Assembly (NCBI GenBank): GCA_964647905.1
Contig: CAZYJR010000002.1
Location: forward strand, 62,001-126,000
DNA length: 64,000 bases
Direction of reading: 5' to 3'
Source: CAZYJR01 sp964647905
GTDB taxonomy: Bacteria; Desulfobacterota; DSM-4660; Desulfatiglandales; HGW-15
The translations under genes and the position numbers were made by a program. The notes beneath the pieces were generated by a model. The model searched no databases and had not been told where the DNA came from. It was given only the letters and a program-made list of their open reading frames with translations. This document shows positions 25,038-33,273 of this stretch, in pieces (the first letter of the stretch is position 1; each line of letters opens with the position of its first letter).

Positions 25038-26146
25038 GGCTGGCCTCCAATAACGTTTTTCCGCCAGACTTCGCCCAGCGTGTAGTCTTCCAGCCAACTG
25101 GCCAATTCGGATTGGGACAACCTGCGAAACTTGCTCTCCGACTCCTCCATTTCGCAAACAATGACGTCCTCAGGCTCGAAATTGTCCACGAGGCTTGCGG
25201 ACTGGGTGGACAAAACCACTTGGCAGCGGGAAGAAATAGAGCGGACCAGCCCGGCCAGCAAGGCTTCGGCTTCCGGGTGCAGGCCGAGTTCGGGCTCATC
25301 CACGATAATCATGTCCGGCAAATCCTCGGGAGGCTGCAAAAACAAAGTGGCCAGCGCCATCAAACGGAGGCTCCCGTCTGAGAGCTGGTGGAGACCGAAA
25401 ACATATTCGGGATTATGCCCTTGCCATCGAAGCAGGATATGCTCCCCTTCCGGCTCCAGAACAAAATCGCGGAAACCGGGAATCATACGCCTCAACTGCA
25501 AGACAATTCTCCGGTAAAAATCCGACTTTTCCTGCTGCAGGCGGAAAAGGACTGCAGACAAATTCCCCCCATCGGAACGCAGATAGCGGTTATCGGTCAG
25601 CGGCGTTGCCTTCCGAAGTCTTGATTCAAGTGAGGTATCATGGAATTGATAGACACGTTTTCGCCACAATTGGTTCTTTATGGCATTAGCCGTTGCCATT
25701 TCTGCATTATTCAGAGGAGGGCTTGTCGCTTTTGGCAGGGCGCTTTCCTTTCCACCCGGTTCTAGTTCCTTTTCTATCGGGGTCGAGCGGTCATCTGCCA
25801 AAAAGAAAATCGTTTCTTTTGAAAATATGAGAATGTCGCCTGCAGCCGGAACAGCGGTAAAACGATAGCGATTCGAGCCCCTTGGTGTTTCAAAGTCCAA
25901 TTCGCCCCGTATTCTCGGTGTCACCTTTGAGCCTAGGTACAAAAAGCTTTCCGCAAAGCCGCGAGTCCTTACATATTCTTGCATCGCCTCGGTCATTGCA
26001 TAGTTCAGCATCTGGAAAAAACTGACGAAATTGGATTTACCAGAACCATTCGGCCCTATCAACACATTGATAGCTCCTAGCTCCAAGTGATCGAGGCTCT
26101 TAATGGATTTGAAGCCCTCGATGCTGATTTGTCGTAATTTGTCCAT
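25034..26146 (-). CDS. AAA15/ABC-type ATPase (RecF/SMC-like) of a defence gene pair
   Basis: A complete 370-residue ATPase. Walker A is GPNGSGKSNF at residues 31-40, the ABC-type signature is LSDGSLRLM near 253, Walker B is MIIVDEPELGLHP near 275, and the STQSASLVDNF segment near 310 holds the switch His-loop equivalent. Such ATPases pair with TOPRIM-type nucleases in OLD, Gabija and PARIS phage-defence systems; here the partner is the overlapping DUF4276 gene. It is the only open, undamaged gene of the island between birA and speD. Its upstream neighbour is the stub of pglX, after 12 bases, so it was once internal to a longer BREX-like operon. Confidence 0.8.
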   Translation of the reverse strand: MDKLRQISIEGFKSIKSLDHLELGAINVLIGPNGSGKSNFVSFFQMLNYAMTEAMQEYVRTRGFAESFLYLGSKVTPRIRGELDFETPRGSNRYRFTAVPAAGDILIFSKETIFFLADDRSTPIEKELEPGGKESALPKATSPPLNNAEMATANAIKNQLWRKRVYQFHDTSLESRLRKATPLTDNRYLRSDGGNLSAVLFRLQQEKSDFYRRIVLQLRRMIPGFRDFVLEPEGEHILLRWQGHNPEYVFGLHQLSDGSLRLMALATLFLQPPEDLPDMIIVDEPELGLHPEAEALLAGLVRSISSRCQVVLSTQSASLVDNFEPEDVIVCEMEESESKFRRLSQSELASWLEDYTLGEVWRKNVIGGQP

Positions 26147-26158
26147 ATGCTGCCTTTC

Positions 26159-26372
26159 TCACGAAAGTCCGTGGGCGATGGCAAAAGATTTGTTGGTCTC
26201 GCATTTTTCCTTCACTCGATCGGGCCAGTACTCCATGGCCTGGTGGGCCCAGTCGTATTTGCCCTCTTCCAGGTCCTCCCAGGCCTTTTTCGTGTCCGCC
26301 CAGGGGCCAGAAGCTCCCAGAGAGATGCGGCGTTGATGAGAACGCCGTCGTCTATATGTGGTGTGTAAACTT
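26159..26372 (-). pseudogene. pglX: 3' remnant of a BREX-type PglX adenine methyltransferase
   Basis: Only the C-terminal end of a large PglX/Eco57I-like methyltransferase is left. YTPHIDDGVLINAASLWELL is read in one frame; after a one-base shift near 26310, ADTKKAWEDLEEGKYDWAHQ continues to an end at NKSFAIAHGLS. Intact family members end with a very similar DIDDGV...KKW...LA/YDWAH...CK...S-A-AHG pattern. The remaining 1,000 or so codons are gone; directly upstream is the insertion sequence, which therefore landed in this gene or took part in the deletion. Non-functional. Confidence 0.7.
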
Positions 26373-27530
26373 TTGGTAACGTTCAAAAGGTTCGGCATCG
26401 GGACTCGATGGCGACGATTTGAATCCGGAAGCCGTCCCGGATCCCAAGTTTGTTTTTCCAGTATTGCTCCCATTGCTCCCTGGCGTACTGCCTGATCACG
26501 ATCATTTTCGACAGGTTGGTCACGACCTTATCGGACCAGCCCCATGCAATTTTTTTGATCCTGCGACCAATTTCTTGAAACATTCTTTCAAGAAGAGATG
26601 TTGTTTTAGGGGCGATAACGCCAGCCTTTAGCCAGATTGCGATATTTGTAAACAACCTCTCTGACAAGGATTCCAGATAAGAGGCACCATGTACATAATC
26701 TCTTTCTTTAAAAAGGCTTATTAATGCCTTTATTGGTGATTTGCTTTCTTCATATTTGGCTTCAACTAATTCAATATCCTCATCAGCTGATAGAGCATAA
26801 TCATATTTTGGAAGCTCAATTGCTATTAGCTCCTTTATTTTATTGGTTTGAGGTTCGCTATCCTTCTTTTTCAAACCATCTTCCCAAAGTGCATGATACA
26901 ATCCCCTTGGGCCATGCCATGTACACCGCTGAGATTCAGCAACATGAGCCAACAAATTGTCGAGACCTGGGATTCCATCATATATACACGGAATACCATA
27001 GTTTGATACTTTCTTGATTCGCTCTTTAACAACCTTCTCTACCACTTCCCAATTTGTGTTAACAAAACAACCAAGAGGCTTCACAGCCCCAGCTTTTGTA
27101 ACCCAGATGACTGCTCTCAATTCACCCTTGCGACCACCTTGTTGTTTGACTCCTGTACCATCAGCCATAAGACCAGACAAACCATTTGTGGCTACGGAAT
27201 CTTGAAAAGAAGGGTCAAGGCCAATACCAGCTACAATATTGTGAATTCCTCCAAGAGAAATATCGATCGATCTTCCATCAATCAACCTTCGATAATTCGT
27301 ATCACTCACCGCCTCAATAACTTCTCTTTCGAAATTAGCCTCCCTATGTGAATAGGCCTCGATTTCTAAGGCATTCAAGACCGGAGAGTATCTAGCTCCG
27401 CATTTTAAACACTCAACCTCTCGAACCTGGACTTCAAGGTCACCAAACACAGTGGAAAAGGATATTCAGGATTCAAATTGGTCTCTCGCCAAGACACACA
27501 AATAGTATAGGCCTTTTTATATTCTATCAT
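26371..27530 (-). mobile_element. AT-rich insertion sequence inserted in the pglX remnant
   Basis: A block of clearly lower GC content than its surroundings that holds one transposase gene. The left boundary is inferred near 26371, because pglX coding similarity resumes at 26370 downwards. The right boundary is not defined; I could not identify convincing terminal inverted repeats or a target duplication. The tract CCTTACCCTAAAACTT near 27606-27621 loosely resembles the inverted left end, but the match is too weak to rely on. Confidence 0.6.
26383..27450 (-). CDS. DDE transposase (ISLre2/ISH6-like; family tentative)
   Basis: A 355-residue transposase. A zinc-knuckle-like pair (CLKCG) is near residue 15. 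Possible catalytic acidic residues are Asp in LMADGTGVKQ (near 118), Asp in CIYDGIPG (near 185) and Glu in TSLLERMFQEIGRRIKK (near 302). Codon use is AT-rich, unlike the neighbours. The frame opens with GTG at 27450 directly after a stop. A short frame from ATG 27530 (MIEYKKAYTICVSW...) joins it if one base is slipped at a run of four Ts (27456-27459), so the natural protein may be about 27 residues longer and made by frameshifting, or the gene may be damaged. The family is not certain. Confidence 0.65.
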   Translation of the reverse strand: MFGDLEVQVREVECLKCGARYSPVLNALEIEAYSHREANFEREVIEAVSDTNYRRLIDGRSIDISLGGIHNIVAGIGLDPSFQDSVATNGLSGLMADGTGVKQQGGRKGELRAVIWVTKAGAVKPLGCFVNTNWEVVEKVVKERIKKVSNYGIPCIYDGIPGLDNLLAHVAESQRCTWHGPRGLYHALWEDGLKKKDSEPQTNKIKELIAIELPKYDYALSADEDIELVEAKYEESKSPIKALISLFKERDYVHGASYLESLSERLFTNIAIWLKAGVIAPKTTSLLERMFQEIGRRIKKIAWGWSDKVVTNLSKMIVIRQYAREQWEQYWKNKLGIRDGFRIQIVAIESRCRTF

Positions 27531-27600
27531 CTAGCCCGAGTTTCCTAGTTACGGCGAGGCATGCGTATATCGCATGAATAATCAATAGGATAGCTCATGC

Positions 27601-27900
27601 CTGGCCTTACCCTAAAACTTCGATTTCCTCTTTTCTGAGTCCCAGGATCTCCAAGATCCGATCCTGCGGCTCAGATGTCTTGGTCAGTACGGTTTGCCGA
27701 CGTGTTGCCTTCCGGCCCCGCTTCCTGGGATAGATTTAGCACGTCAAGATGTCCTGTCATTTTGGCAAGTGAAATGCCCGATCAGCTATTGGCTAAAGGG
27801 TTCGCCCCGAGGAAGGGGCCTCTTTGTACCTCACTCCGCCGGACCGGACATTTCATTTGCTATCGCAACCGGACATTTCACGTGCTTACTACAGCTATAT
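27601..27900. repeat. Insertion-sequence scar region with repeated terminal motif
   Basis: About 300 bases with no intact gene. The motif ACCGGACATTTCA occurs twice, 25 bases apart (27843-27855 and 27868-27880), and an inverted variant TGAAATGCCCG lies at 27770-27780. Repeated short motifs of this kind are typical of insertion-sequence ends (for example IS21-like elements). On the minus strand, 27760-27610, one frame reads RKRGRKATRRQ followed by QDRILEILGLRKEEIEV and a stop, which looks like the tail of a lost transposase. The 60 or so bases before it (27531-27600) show nothing recognisable. Confidence 0.5.
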
Positions 27901-27908
27901 TGATGCTA

Positions 27909-27937
27909 TTGACACGCCCTGTCAATTCGCCTATACT
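27909..27937 (+). promoter_or_regulatory. Sigma-70 promoter of speD-speE with overlapping inverted repeat
   Basis: The -35 box TTGACA (27909-27914) is followed by a 17-base spacer and the -10 box TATACT (27932-27937). The -35 box is also the left arm of an inverted repeat, ATTGACA-5-TGTCAAT (27908-27926), a possible operator. Transcription would start near 27944, about 300 bases before the speD start codon. Confidence 0.65.
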
Positions 27938-28023
27938 TCTCCTTTCGGATTTCATGCTGGGAAATTTTAAGCTAGTATTCCCGAAGCCTTAGAACAAAAG
28001 ACCCTGTCTCAAGGGGGTTTGCC

Positions 28024-28104
28024 ATGCAGTGGCTTCCCGCCGGGCCCAAGGCCTGCGGGAACCCGGCCAGGACAACGGAAAAACCCGGCCCGCGGCGTAT
28101 ATGA
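28024..28104 (+). CDS. Possible 26-codon leader peptide (uORF) before speD
   Basis: ATG at 28024 with AAGGGGG seven bases upstream opens a short frame, MQWLPAGPKACGNPARTTEK and six more residues, ending at TGA 28102-28104. It lies inside the predicted 300-base leader of speD, with GC-rich hairpin-forming sequence around it (for example CCCGGCC and GGCCCG pairs). It could be an attenuator leader or simply chance. Confidence 0.25.
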   Translation: MQWLPAGPKACGNPARTTEKPGPRRI

Positions 28105-28245
28105 GCCGCAGCGCTTCCTTCGACGAAACCGGAGGCGGGGGCTTCTTTTCGCCTCCTCATCCGGGTGACCAGGGTAAAAGTGCGGGCGGGCACATCCATT
28201 CCAGGGCTGCCGGTGCGCGGGAAGCCGAGCATATAGGGGGCGGTC

Positions 28246-28653
28246 ATGAAGTCACTCGGACAGCACCTGATTTTGGAACTGGAAGGATGCCCCGCAGCGG
28301 TCCTGGACGACCGGGACACGGTCAGCCGCGTAATGAGCCAAGCGGTGGAGGCCTCGGGGGCCACTAAGGTCCAAACCTTCTTCCACCAGTTTGCGCCACA
28401 AGGGGTAAGCGGCGTTGTCATCATCTCGGAGTCCCATTTCTCGATACACACATGGCCGGAGTACGGCTACGCGGCGGTGGATGTCTTCACCTGCGGCGAC
28501 CAGATCGACATGGAAGAGGCGGTACGCATACTCCGGCGTGGATTCGGGGCCGGGTCCGTTCAGAAGATGATGCTGACCAGGGGCATGCTCGACCTCCCGG
28601 ACGAGATGATACACCACAAGCCCGGGCCCTGCAGCAAGGTCCCGGAGACCTGA
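28246..28653 (+). CDS. speD: S-adenosylmethionine decarboxylase proenzyme
   Basis: Makes decarboxylated AdoMet, the aminopropyl donor for spermidine. The 135-residue proenzyme is of the short bacterial/archaeal class. Ser63 in SESHFSIHTWPE is the self-cleavage site that becomes the pyruvoyl group; His68 and Cys83 (FTCG) are the processing and proton-donor residues, at the same numbers as in the Thermotoga enzyme. It is followed after 99 bases by speE and preceded by a long leader. The start ATG has a GGGGGCGG purine run upstream. Confidence 0.92.
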   Translation: MKSLGQHLILELEGCPAAVLDDRDTVSRVMSQAVEASGATKVQTFFHQFAPQGVSGVVIISESHFSIHTWPEYGYAAVDVFTCGDQIDMEEAVRILRRGFGAGSVQKMMLTRGMLDLPDEMIHHKPGPCSKVPET

Positions 28654-28752
28654 TACATCCGGTACCGCTGCGCGGCCTAGGCGGGCCGCCACACACCAAA
28701 GGCCTGGGAGATTCCATTACCCACAGGCCGCCGTGGATTCGGGGGGAGCACT

Positions 28753-29658
28753 GTGCCGGAGCGCCCCACGTCCTATGAGATACGTTCCGGGAGCCTCTTT
28801 GTGGAAGATCCCGAGATGGGGGGCTACTACGCCCTCGCCGTGGGCGTGGACCGCGTCCTGCTCGAAAAGACCACCCCCTACCAGCACTTGGTGGTTGCGG
28901 AAGCCGGTCCCTTGGGAAAGGTCCTCTTCCTGGACGGAAATATTCAATTAACCGAATATGACGAGACCGGTTACCATGAAATGCTTGTCCATGTCCCCCT
29001 GCTCACCCATCCCGACCCCCGCCGGGTCTTGATCATCGGCGGGGGCGACGGTGCGACCCTGAGGGAGGTGCTCCGCCACCCCGGCGTGGAGCAAGCGGTG
29101 CTCTGCGAGATCGACGCCGAGGTCATCGAGGCGGCCAGGGAGCACTTCCCCTGGGCCCCACGGGCCTTTGAGCACCCGAGGGCCTCGGTTCGGGTAGCCG
29201 ACGGGGTGGGTTTTGTCCAAGCCTCCCCGGCCTCCTGGGACGTGATCCTCGTAGACAGCTCTGATCCGGTGGGCCCGGCTGCGGAGATCTTCGGGCGTCC
29301 TTTTTACAGGGATCTCAAAGACGCGCTCCGCCCCGGGGGTATAGCCGTGACCCAGGCCGAGTCCTGTTTTCTGTTCGAGGGCCTGGTTCGGGAGCTCTTC
29401 TCCTTCATTCCTAGAATCTTCCCGGTAGCGGCCTATTACAACACCATGGTCCCCACCTACACCACCGGGATCATAGGATTCGCTTTTTGCTCCCTGGGCC
29501 CGGACCCGGTAACGGCCACACCAGACCCATCCAGGCTGGAGGCCCTGGGCGAGCTGCGCTATTACACCCCTTCCATCCACCGGGCTTCGTTTTCCCTGCC
29601 CAGGAGGTTTCTGGACCTCTTCCCCCCCCGGACGAAGGAGCGCCGAGGCGCACTGTGA
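28753..29658 (+). CDS. speE: Polyamine aminopropyltransferase (spermidine synthase)
   Basis: Transfers the aminopropyl group from decarboxylated AdoMet to putrescine. The 301-residue protein has the AdoMet-type fold: IIGGGDGATLREVLRHP near residue 94, LCEIDAEVIEAAREH near 116, and the catalytic-Asp region ILVDSSDPVGPA near 168. Residues around Y-Q-HLVVAEAG and Y-HEMLVH are the usual substrate loops. It starts with GTG, with GGGGGGAG seven bases upstream. It is the second gene of a speD-speE operon and converges on gpsA with only seven bases between the stops. Confidence 0.92.
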   Translation: MPERPTSYEIRSGSLFVEDPEMGGYYALAVGVDRVLLEKTTPYQHLVVAEAGPLGKVLFLDGNIQLTEYDETGYHEMLVHVPLLTHPDPRRVLIIGGGDGATLREVLRHPGVEQAVLCEIDAEVIEAAREHFPWAPRAFEHPRASVRVADGVGFVQASPASWDVILVDSSDPVGPAAEIFGRPFYRDLKDALRPGGIAVTQAESCFLFEGLVRELFSFIPRIFPVAAYYNTMVPTYTTGIIGFAFCSLGPDPVTATPDPSRLEALGELRYYTPSIHRASFSLPRRFLDLFPPRTKERRGAL

Positions 29659-29665
29659 GACGCGG

Positions 29666-30700
29666 TCAGTGTTCCAGCTCCACCTTGAGCTCCCTGGTCA
29701 TGAGCTGCCTGACCGCCACCCTGGGCTCCTTACCCCTGTATAGGATCTCGTACACCTGATCGGTGATCGGGAGCTCCGCGGCCTCTCTCTTTCCCAGTTC
29801 ATGTGCCGATAGGGCCGTGCGGACGCCTTCGGCCACCATGCTCATCCCGGATTGGATCTCATCCAGGGAAAGGCCTTGACCGATCTTCAAACCCACGGTG
29901 CGGTTGCGGCTGAGCTCCCCGGTACAGGTGAGAACAAGGTCCCCCATACCGGCCAATCCGGCCAGTGTCAGCGGGACCGCGCCCATGGCCACCGCGAGCC
30001 GGGTTATCTCCGCAAGGCCCCTGGTGATCAAGGCCGCCCGGGCGTTGTGGCCGAATCCAAGGCCGTCCGCCACGCCGGCTCCTATGGCTATCACGTTCTT
30101 AAGCGCACCGCCGAGCTCCGTCCCCACTATATCCTGACTGGTATAGACGCGGAAATACTCGGTATAGAAAATGCCTTGGAGGGACCGGGCCAGGCCGTGG
30201 TCGCGGCTGGCCACGGTCACGGCCGTCGGGTAACCCAGGGCCACCTCCCTGGCAAAGCTCGGGCCGGCGAGGCAGGCAAAGGCCGAGGAATCCAGCTCGG
30301 GCAGTACCTCGGCCACCACCTCGGACACTGTCATGAGGGTCTGGTTCTCGATCCCTTTTGCCGCACTGACCACGGGCACCCCTGGAGCCAAATAAGCTTT
30401 GAGGCCTTCAACCACCTCCCGGACCACGTGGGAAGGCGCGGCCAGGACCACCAGTTCGCATCCGCTGAGCGCCTCTTCATAGGTCGAGACGGGCAGGATC
30501 GACTGATTAAGCTCCACGCCCGGCAGGAACACCGGGTTGGAGCGGCCCTCCCGGATGTTGTCCCGGACCTCCCTTTCCCTGGCCCAAATAGTCACGGCAT
30601 GGCCCTTTCCGGCCAGGAGGTGGGCCAGGGCCGTTCCCCACCCGCCGGCGCCGATCACCGCTATCCGCCGACGCCTCCTCCCCTCCCCGGATCCGTTCAC
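29666..30700 (-). CDS. gpsA: NAD(P)-dependent glycerol-3-phosphate dehydrogenase
   Basis: Reduces dihydroxyacetone phosphate to glycerol-3-phosphate for phospholipid synthesis, the substrate of PlsY at the left of the window. The 344-residue protein has the Rossmann loop IAVIGAGGWGTALA near residue 13, AAPSHVVREV near 93, SAAKGIENQT near 118 with the catalytic Lys region, and GGALKNVIAIGAGVADGLG near 200 with the second catalytic Lys. Its GTG start overlaps the gyrA stop as GTGA, so it is coupled to gyrA. Confidence 0.92.
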   Translation of the reverse strand: MNGSGEGRRRRRIAVIGAGGWGTALAHLLAGKGHAVTIWAREREVRDNIREGRSNPVFLPGVELNQSILPVSTYEEALSGCELVVLAAPSHVVREVVEGLKAYLAPGVPVVSAAKGIENQTLMTVSEVVAEVLPELDSSAFACLAGPSFAREVALGYPTAVTVASRDHGLARSLQGIFYTEYFRVYTSQDIVGTELGGALKNVIAIGAGVADGLGFGHNARAALITRGLAEITRLAVAMGAVPLTLAGLAGMGDLVLTCTGELSRNRTVGLKIGQGLSLDEIQSGMSMVAEGVRTALSAHELGKREAAELPITDQVYEILYRGKEPRVAVRQLMTRELKVELEH

Positions 30701-33123
30701 TGCTCGTCCTCCATCACCTTTGCCACTGCAACCACCTGTTCTCCTTCGCCGAGGTCGATCAGTTTGACGCCCTGGGTGTTTCTGCCGCGAACCGAGATGT
30801 CGGCGACTCTCAAGCGAATTATCTTTCCCTGACCGGTAATTATCATCAACTGATCCGAGTCGTTCACCTGATAGGCGTAAACAACGGGTCCGTTCCTCTC
30901 CGTGGTCTTTATGGTAAGGATGCCTTTACCCCCTCTACTCTGGGCGCGATATTCCTCGGTGCGGGTCCTCTTGCCGAAGCCGTTCGCGGTTACCGTAAGT
31001 ATGGTCTCGCCTTCCTTTATCATCTCCATGGCCACCACTTCGTCGTCCGGATCCATGCGTATCCCGATGTTTCCGACAGCCACCCGCCCCATGGGCCGGA
31101 GGTCCGCCTCCGGAAACCTGATGGCCTTCCCTTGTCTAGTGGTCAAAAAGATATCATCCTCCCGTTTTGATACCCTCACGCTTATCAGTTCGTCTCCAGG
31201 GTTGATCCTGATGGCTGCGATGCCCTTTGCCGTTGGTCGGCTGTAGGCGCTGAGCTCGGTCTTCTTGACCAGGCCCCTTCTGGTGGCCATCACCACGAAC
31301 GATGCGTCCTCGAAGTCCCGCACGGCCAGGGTGGTGGCCACACGCTCCCCCCGCTGGAGCTCCAGGAGGTTGACGATTGCCTTACCCCTGGAGGTGCGTC
31401 CCGCCTCTGGGAGCTCATGGACCTTTTTCCAGTAGACCCGCCCCTTGTTGGTAAAGAACAACAGGTAGTCGTGAGAGGAGGCCACGAAGAGGAGCTCCAC
31501 AAAGTCCTCTCCCGTGGGGCGCACACCGGTGGTCCCCTTGCCCCCTCTGCGCTGGGCCCTGTAAAGGCTTATCGGATTGCGCTTGATATATCCATGGTGG
31601 CTTATGGTCACCACCATGTCCTCTTCCGCGATCAGGTCCTCGATCTCGATATCGCCCGTCTCTTTCAGTATCTCCGTTCTCCTCTCATCCCCGTACTTGT
31701 CTCGTATCTCTCGGGTCTCCTTCTTTATGACGTCCAACACCATGGCCGGGCTGCCCAGGATGGACCGGAACCGTTCTATGTCCTGGATTACTTGGCGGTA
31801 CTCCGAGTCTATCTTCTCGCGCTCCAGCCCGGTCAGGCGGTGGAGCCGCAGGTCCAGGATGGCCTGCGCCTGGACGTCCGAGAGGTCGAAATCGGCCATC
31901 AGCCGCGTCTTGGCCTCCTTGGAATCGGCTGAGGACCGGATGAGCTCGATCACTTCGTCAAGGAAGTCCAGTGCCTTTTTCAGCCCTTCCAGGATGTGGG
32001 CGCGCTCTTCGGCCCTCCTCAGGTCGTATAGGGTCCGGCGGATCACTATCTCGCGCCTGTGCGCTATGAACTGCTCCAGGATCTCCCGCAGGTTCAGGAT
32101 CTGGGGCTTGCCGTTCACAATGGCCAGCATGATCATGCCGAAGGAGGTCTCCATCTGGGTGTACTTGTACAGGCGATTGAGGACCACCAGAGCCGCGGCC
32201 TCCCTCTTGACCTCGACCACCACGCGCATTCCGTCCCTGTCGGATTCATCCCTTATGTCTGATATTCCCTCTATCTTCCTTTCTTTTACCAGTTCGGCTA
32301 TTCTCTCGAGCAACTTGTTCTTGTTGACCAGATATGGAATCTCCGAAATGATTATTTTTTCGCGATTCTTTGCGGTCTGTTCAACAAAGGCCCTGGCCCT
32401 GACCTTGATTATCCCTCTGCCCGTCCTGTACGCCTCCAGTGCTCCCGCCCGGCCGAGGATGAACCCGGCGGTGGGGAAGTCGGGCGCCTTTACAAAGTCG
32501 GCCAGCTCGTCCACCCCGGCCCCGGGGTGGTCTATCAGATGCTCGATTGCGTCGCAAACCTCGCGGAGGTTGTGCGGGGGGATGTTGGTGGCCATACCTA
32601 CGGCTATCCCGGATGAGCCGTTTACGAGGAGGTTCGGTACGGTGGTCGGAAGGACCACCGGCTCGGACAGAGAGCCGTCGTAGTTCTGCATGAAATCCAC
32701 GGTCTCTTTTTCGATGTCCGAGAGGAAATCCTGGGCCAGCCGGGTCATCCGCACCTCTGTGTAGCGCATGGCGGCCGGGGGGTCCCCGTCCACCGAGCCG
32801 AAGTTCCCCTGCCCGTCCACCAGGGGATAGCGCATGGAAAAGTCCTGGGCCAGCCGCACTATGGTGTCATACACCGCGGCATCCCCGTGCGGGTGATACT
32901 TTCCTATGACGTCGCCCACCACTCGTGCGGACTTCTTATACGGGCGGTCGTGGAAGTTCTTGAGTTCATGCATTCCGAAGAGAACTCTCCGGTGCACAGG
33001 CTTGAGGCCGTCACGGATGTCCGGCAAGGCCCGCCCGACTATTACGCTCATGGAGTACTCGAGATACGATCTTCGCATCTCGTCTTCAATGTTCACCGTC
33101 TTTGTCAGTGCATCCAGCGCCAT
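30697..33123 (-). CDS. gyrA: DNA gyrase subunit A
   Basis: The DNA-breaking subunit of gyrase, 808 residues. The catalytic Tyr is Tyr121 in AAMRYTEVRM. The gyrase-defining GyrA box is present as QRRGGKG near residue 525, followed by the DNA-wrapping beta-pinwheel, so it is gyrase and not topoisomerase IV. In the quinolone region, HPHGDAAVYD has Ala82 where E. coli has Ser83, while the equivalent of Asp87 (Asp86) is kept. The frame opens five codons earlier with TTG, but the ATG at 33123 has GGAGAGAG in front. It lies 151 bases downstream of gyrB, and gpsA is coupled to its end. Confidence 0.95.
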   Translation of the reverse strand: MALDALTKTVNIEDEMRRSYLEYSMSVIVGRALPDIRDGLKPVHRRVLFGMHELKNFHDRPYKKSARVVGDVIGKYHPHGDAAVYDTIVRLAQDFSMRYPLVDGQGNFGSVDGDPPAAMRYTEVRMTRLAQDFLSDIEKETVDFMQNYDGSLSEPVVLPTTVPNLLVNGSSGIAVGMATNIPPHNLREVCDAIEHLIDHPGAGVDELADFVKAPDFPTAGFILGRAGALEAYRTGRGIIKVRARAFVEQTAKNREKIIISEIPYLVNKNKLLERIAELVKERKIEGISDIRDESDRDGMRVVVEVKREAAALVVLNRLYKYTQMETSFGMIMLAIVNGKPQILNLREILEQFIAHRREIVIRRTLYDLRRAEERAHILEGLKKALDFLDEVIELIRSSADSKEAKTRLMADFDLSDVQAQAILDLRLHRLTGLEREKIDSEYRQVIQDIERFRSILGSPAMVLDVIKKETREIRDKYGDERRTEILKETGDIEIEDLIAEEDMVVTISHHGYIKRNPISLYRAQRRGGKGTTGVRPTGEDFVELLFVASSHDYLLFFTNKGRVYWKKVHELPEAGRTSRGKAIVNLLELQRGERVATTLAVRDFEDASFVVMATRRGLVKKTELSAYSRPTAKGIAAIRINPGDELISVRVSKREDDIFLTTRQGKAIRFPEADLRPMGRVAVGNIGIRMDPDDEVVAMEMIKEGETILTVTANGFGKRTRTEEYRAQSRGGKGILTIKTTERNGPVVYAYQVNDSDQLMIITGQGKIIRLRVADISVRGRNTQGVKLIDLGEGEQVVAVAKVMEDEQ

Positions 33124-33273
33124 CTCGACTCTCTCCAATTGAACCGGGGCCGGGAAAGACCTCGCTGCCCCGGCCTTGCTACCGGGACAAGATAGTGCCC
33201 ATCCATAAATGGGTTCTCGGCACTAAGGAGTTTCCAGGGCAGAAATGAGCAATTTCTTCCAAGGTCACGGAAA

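Noticed and set aside
27972..28451. 159-codon minus-strand frame upstream of and across speD
   Set aside because: Half of it is the antisense of speD, and the rest shows no protein-like motifs.
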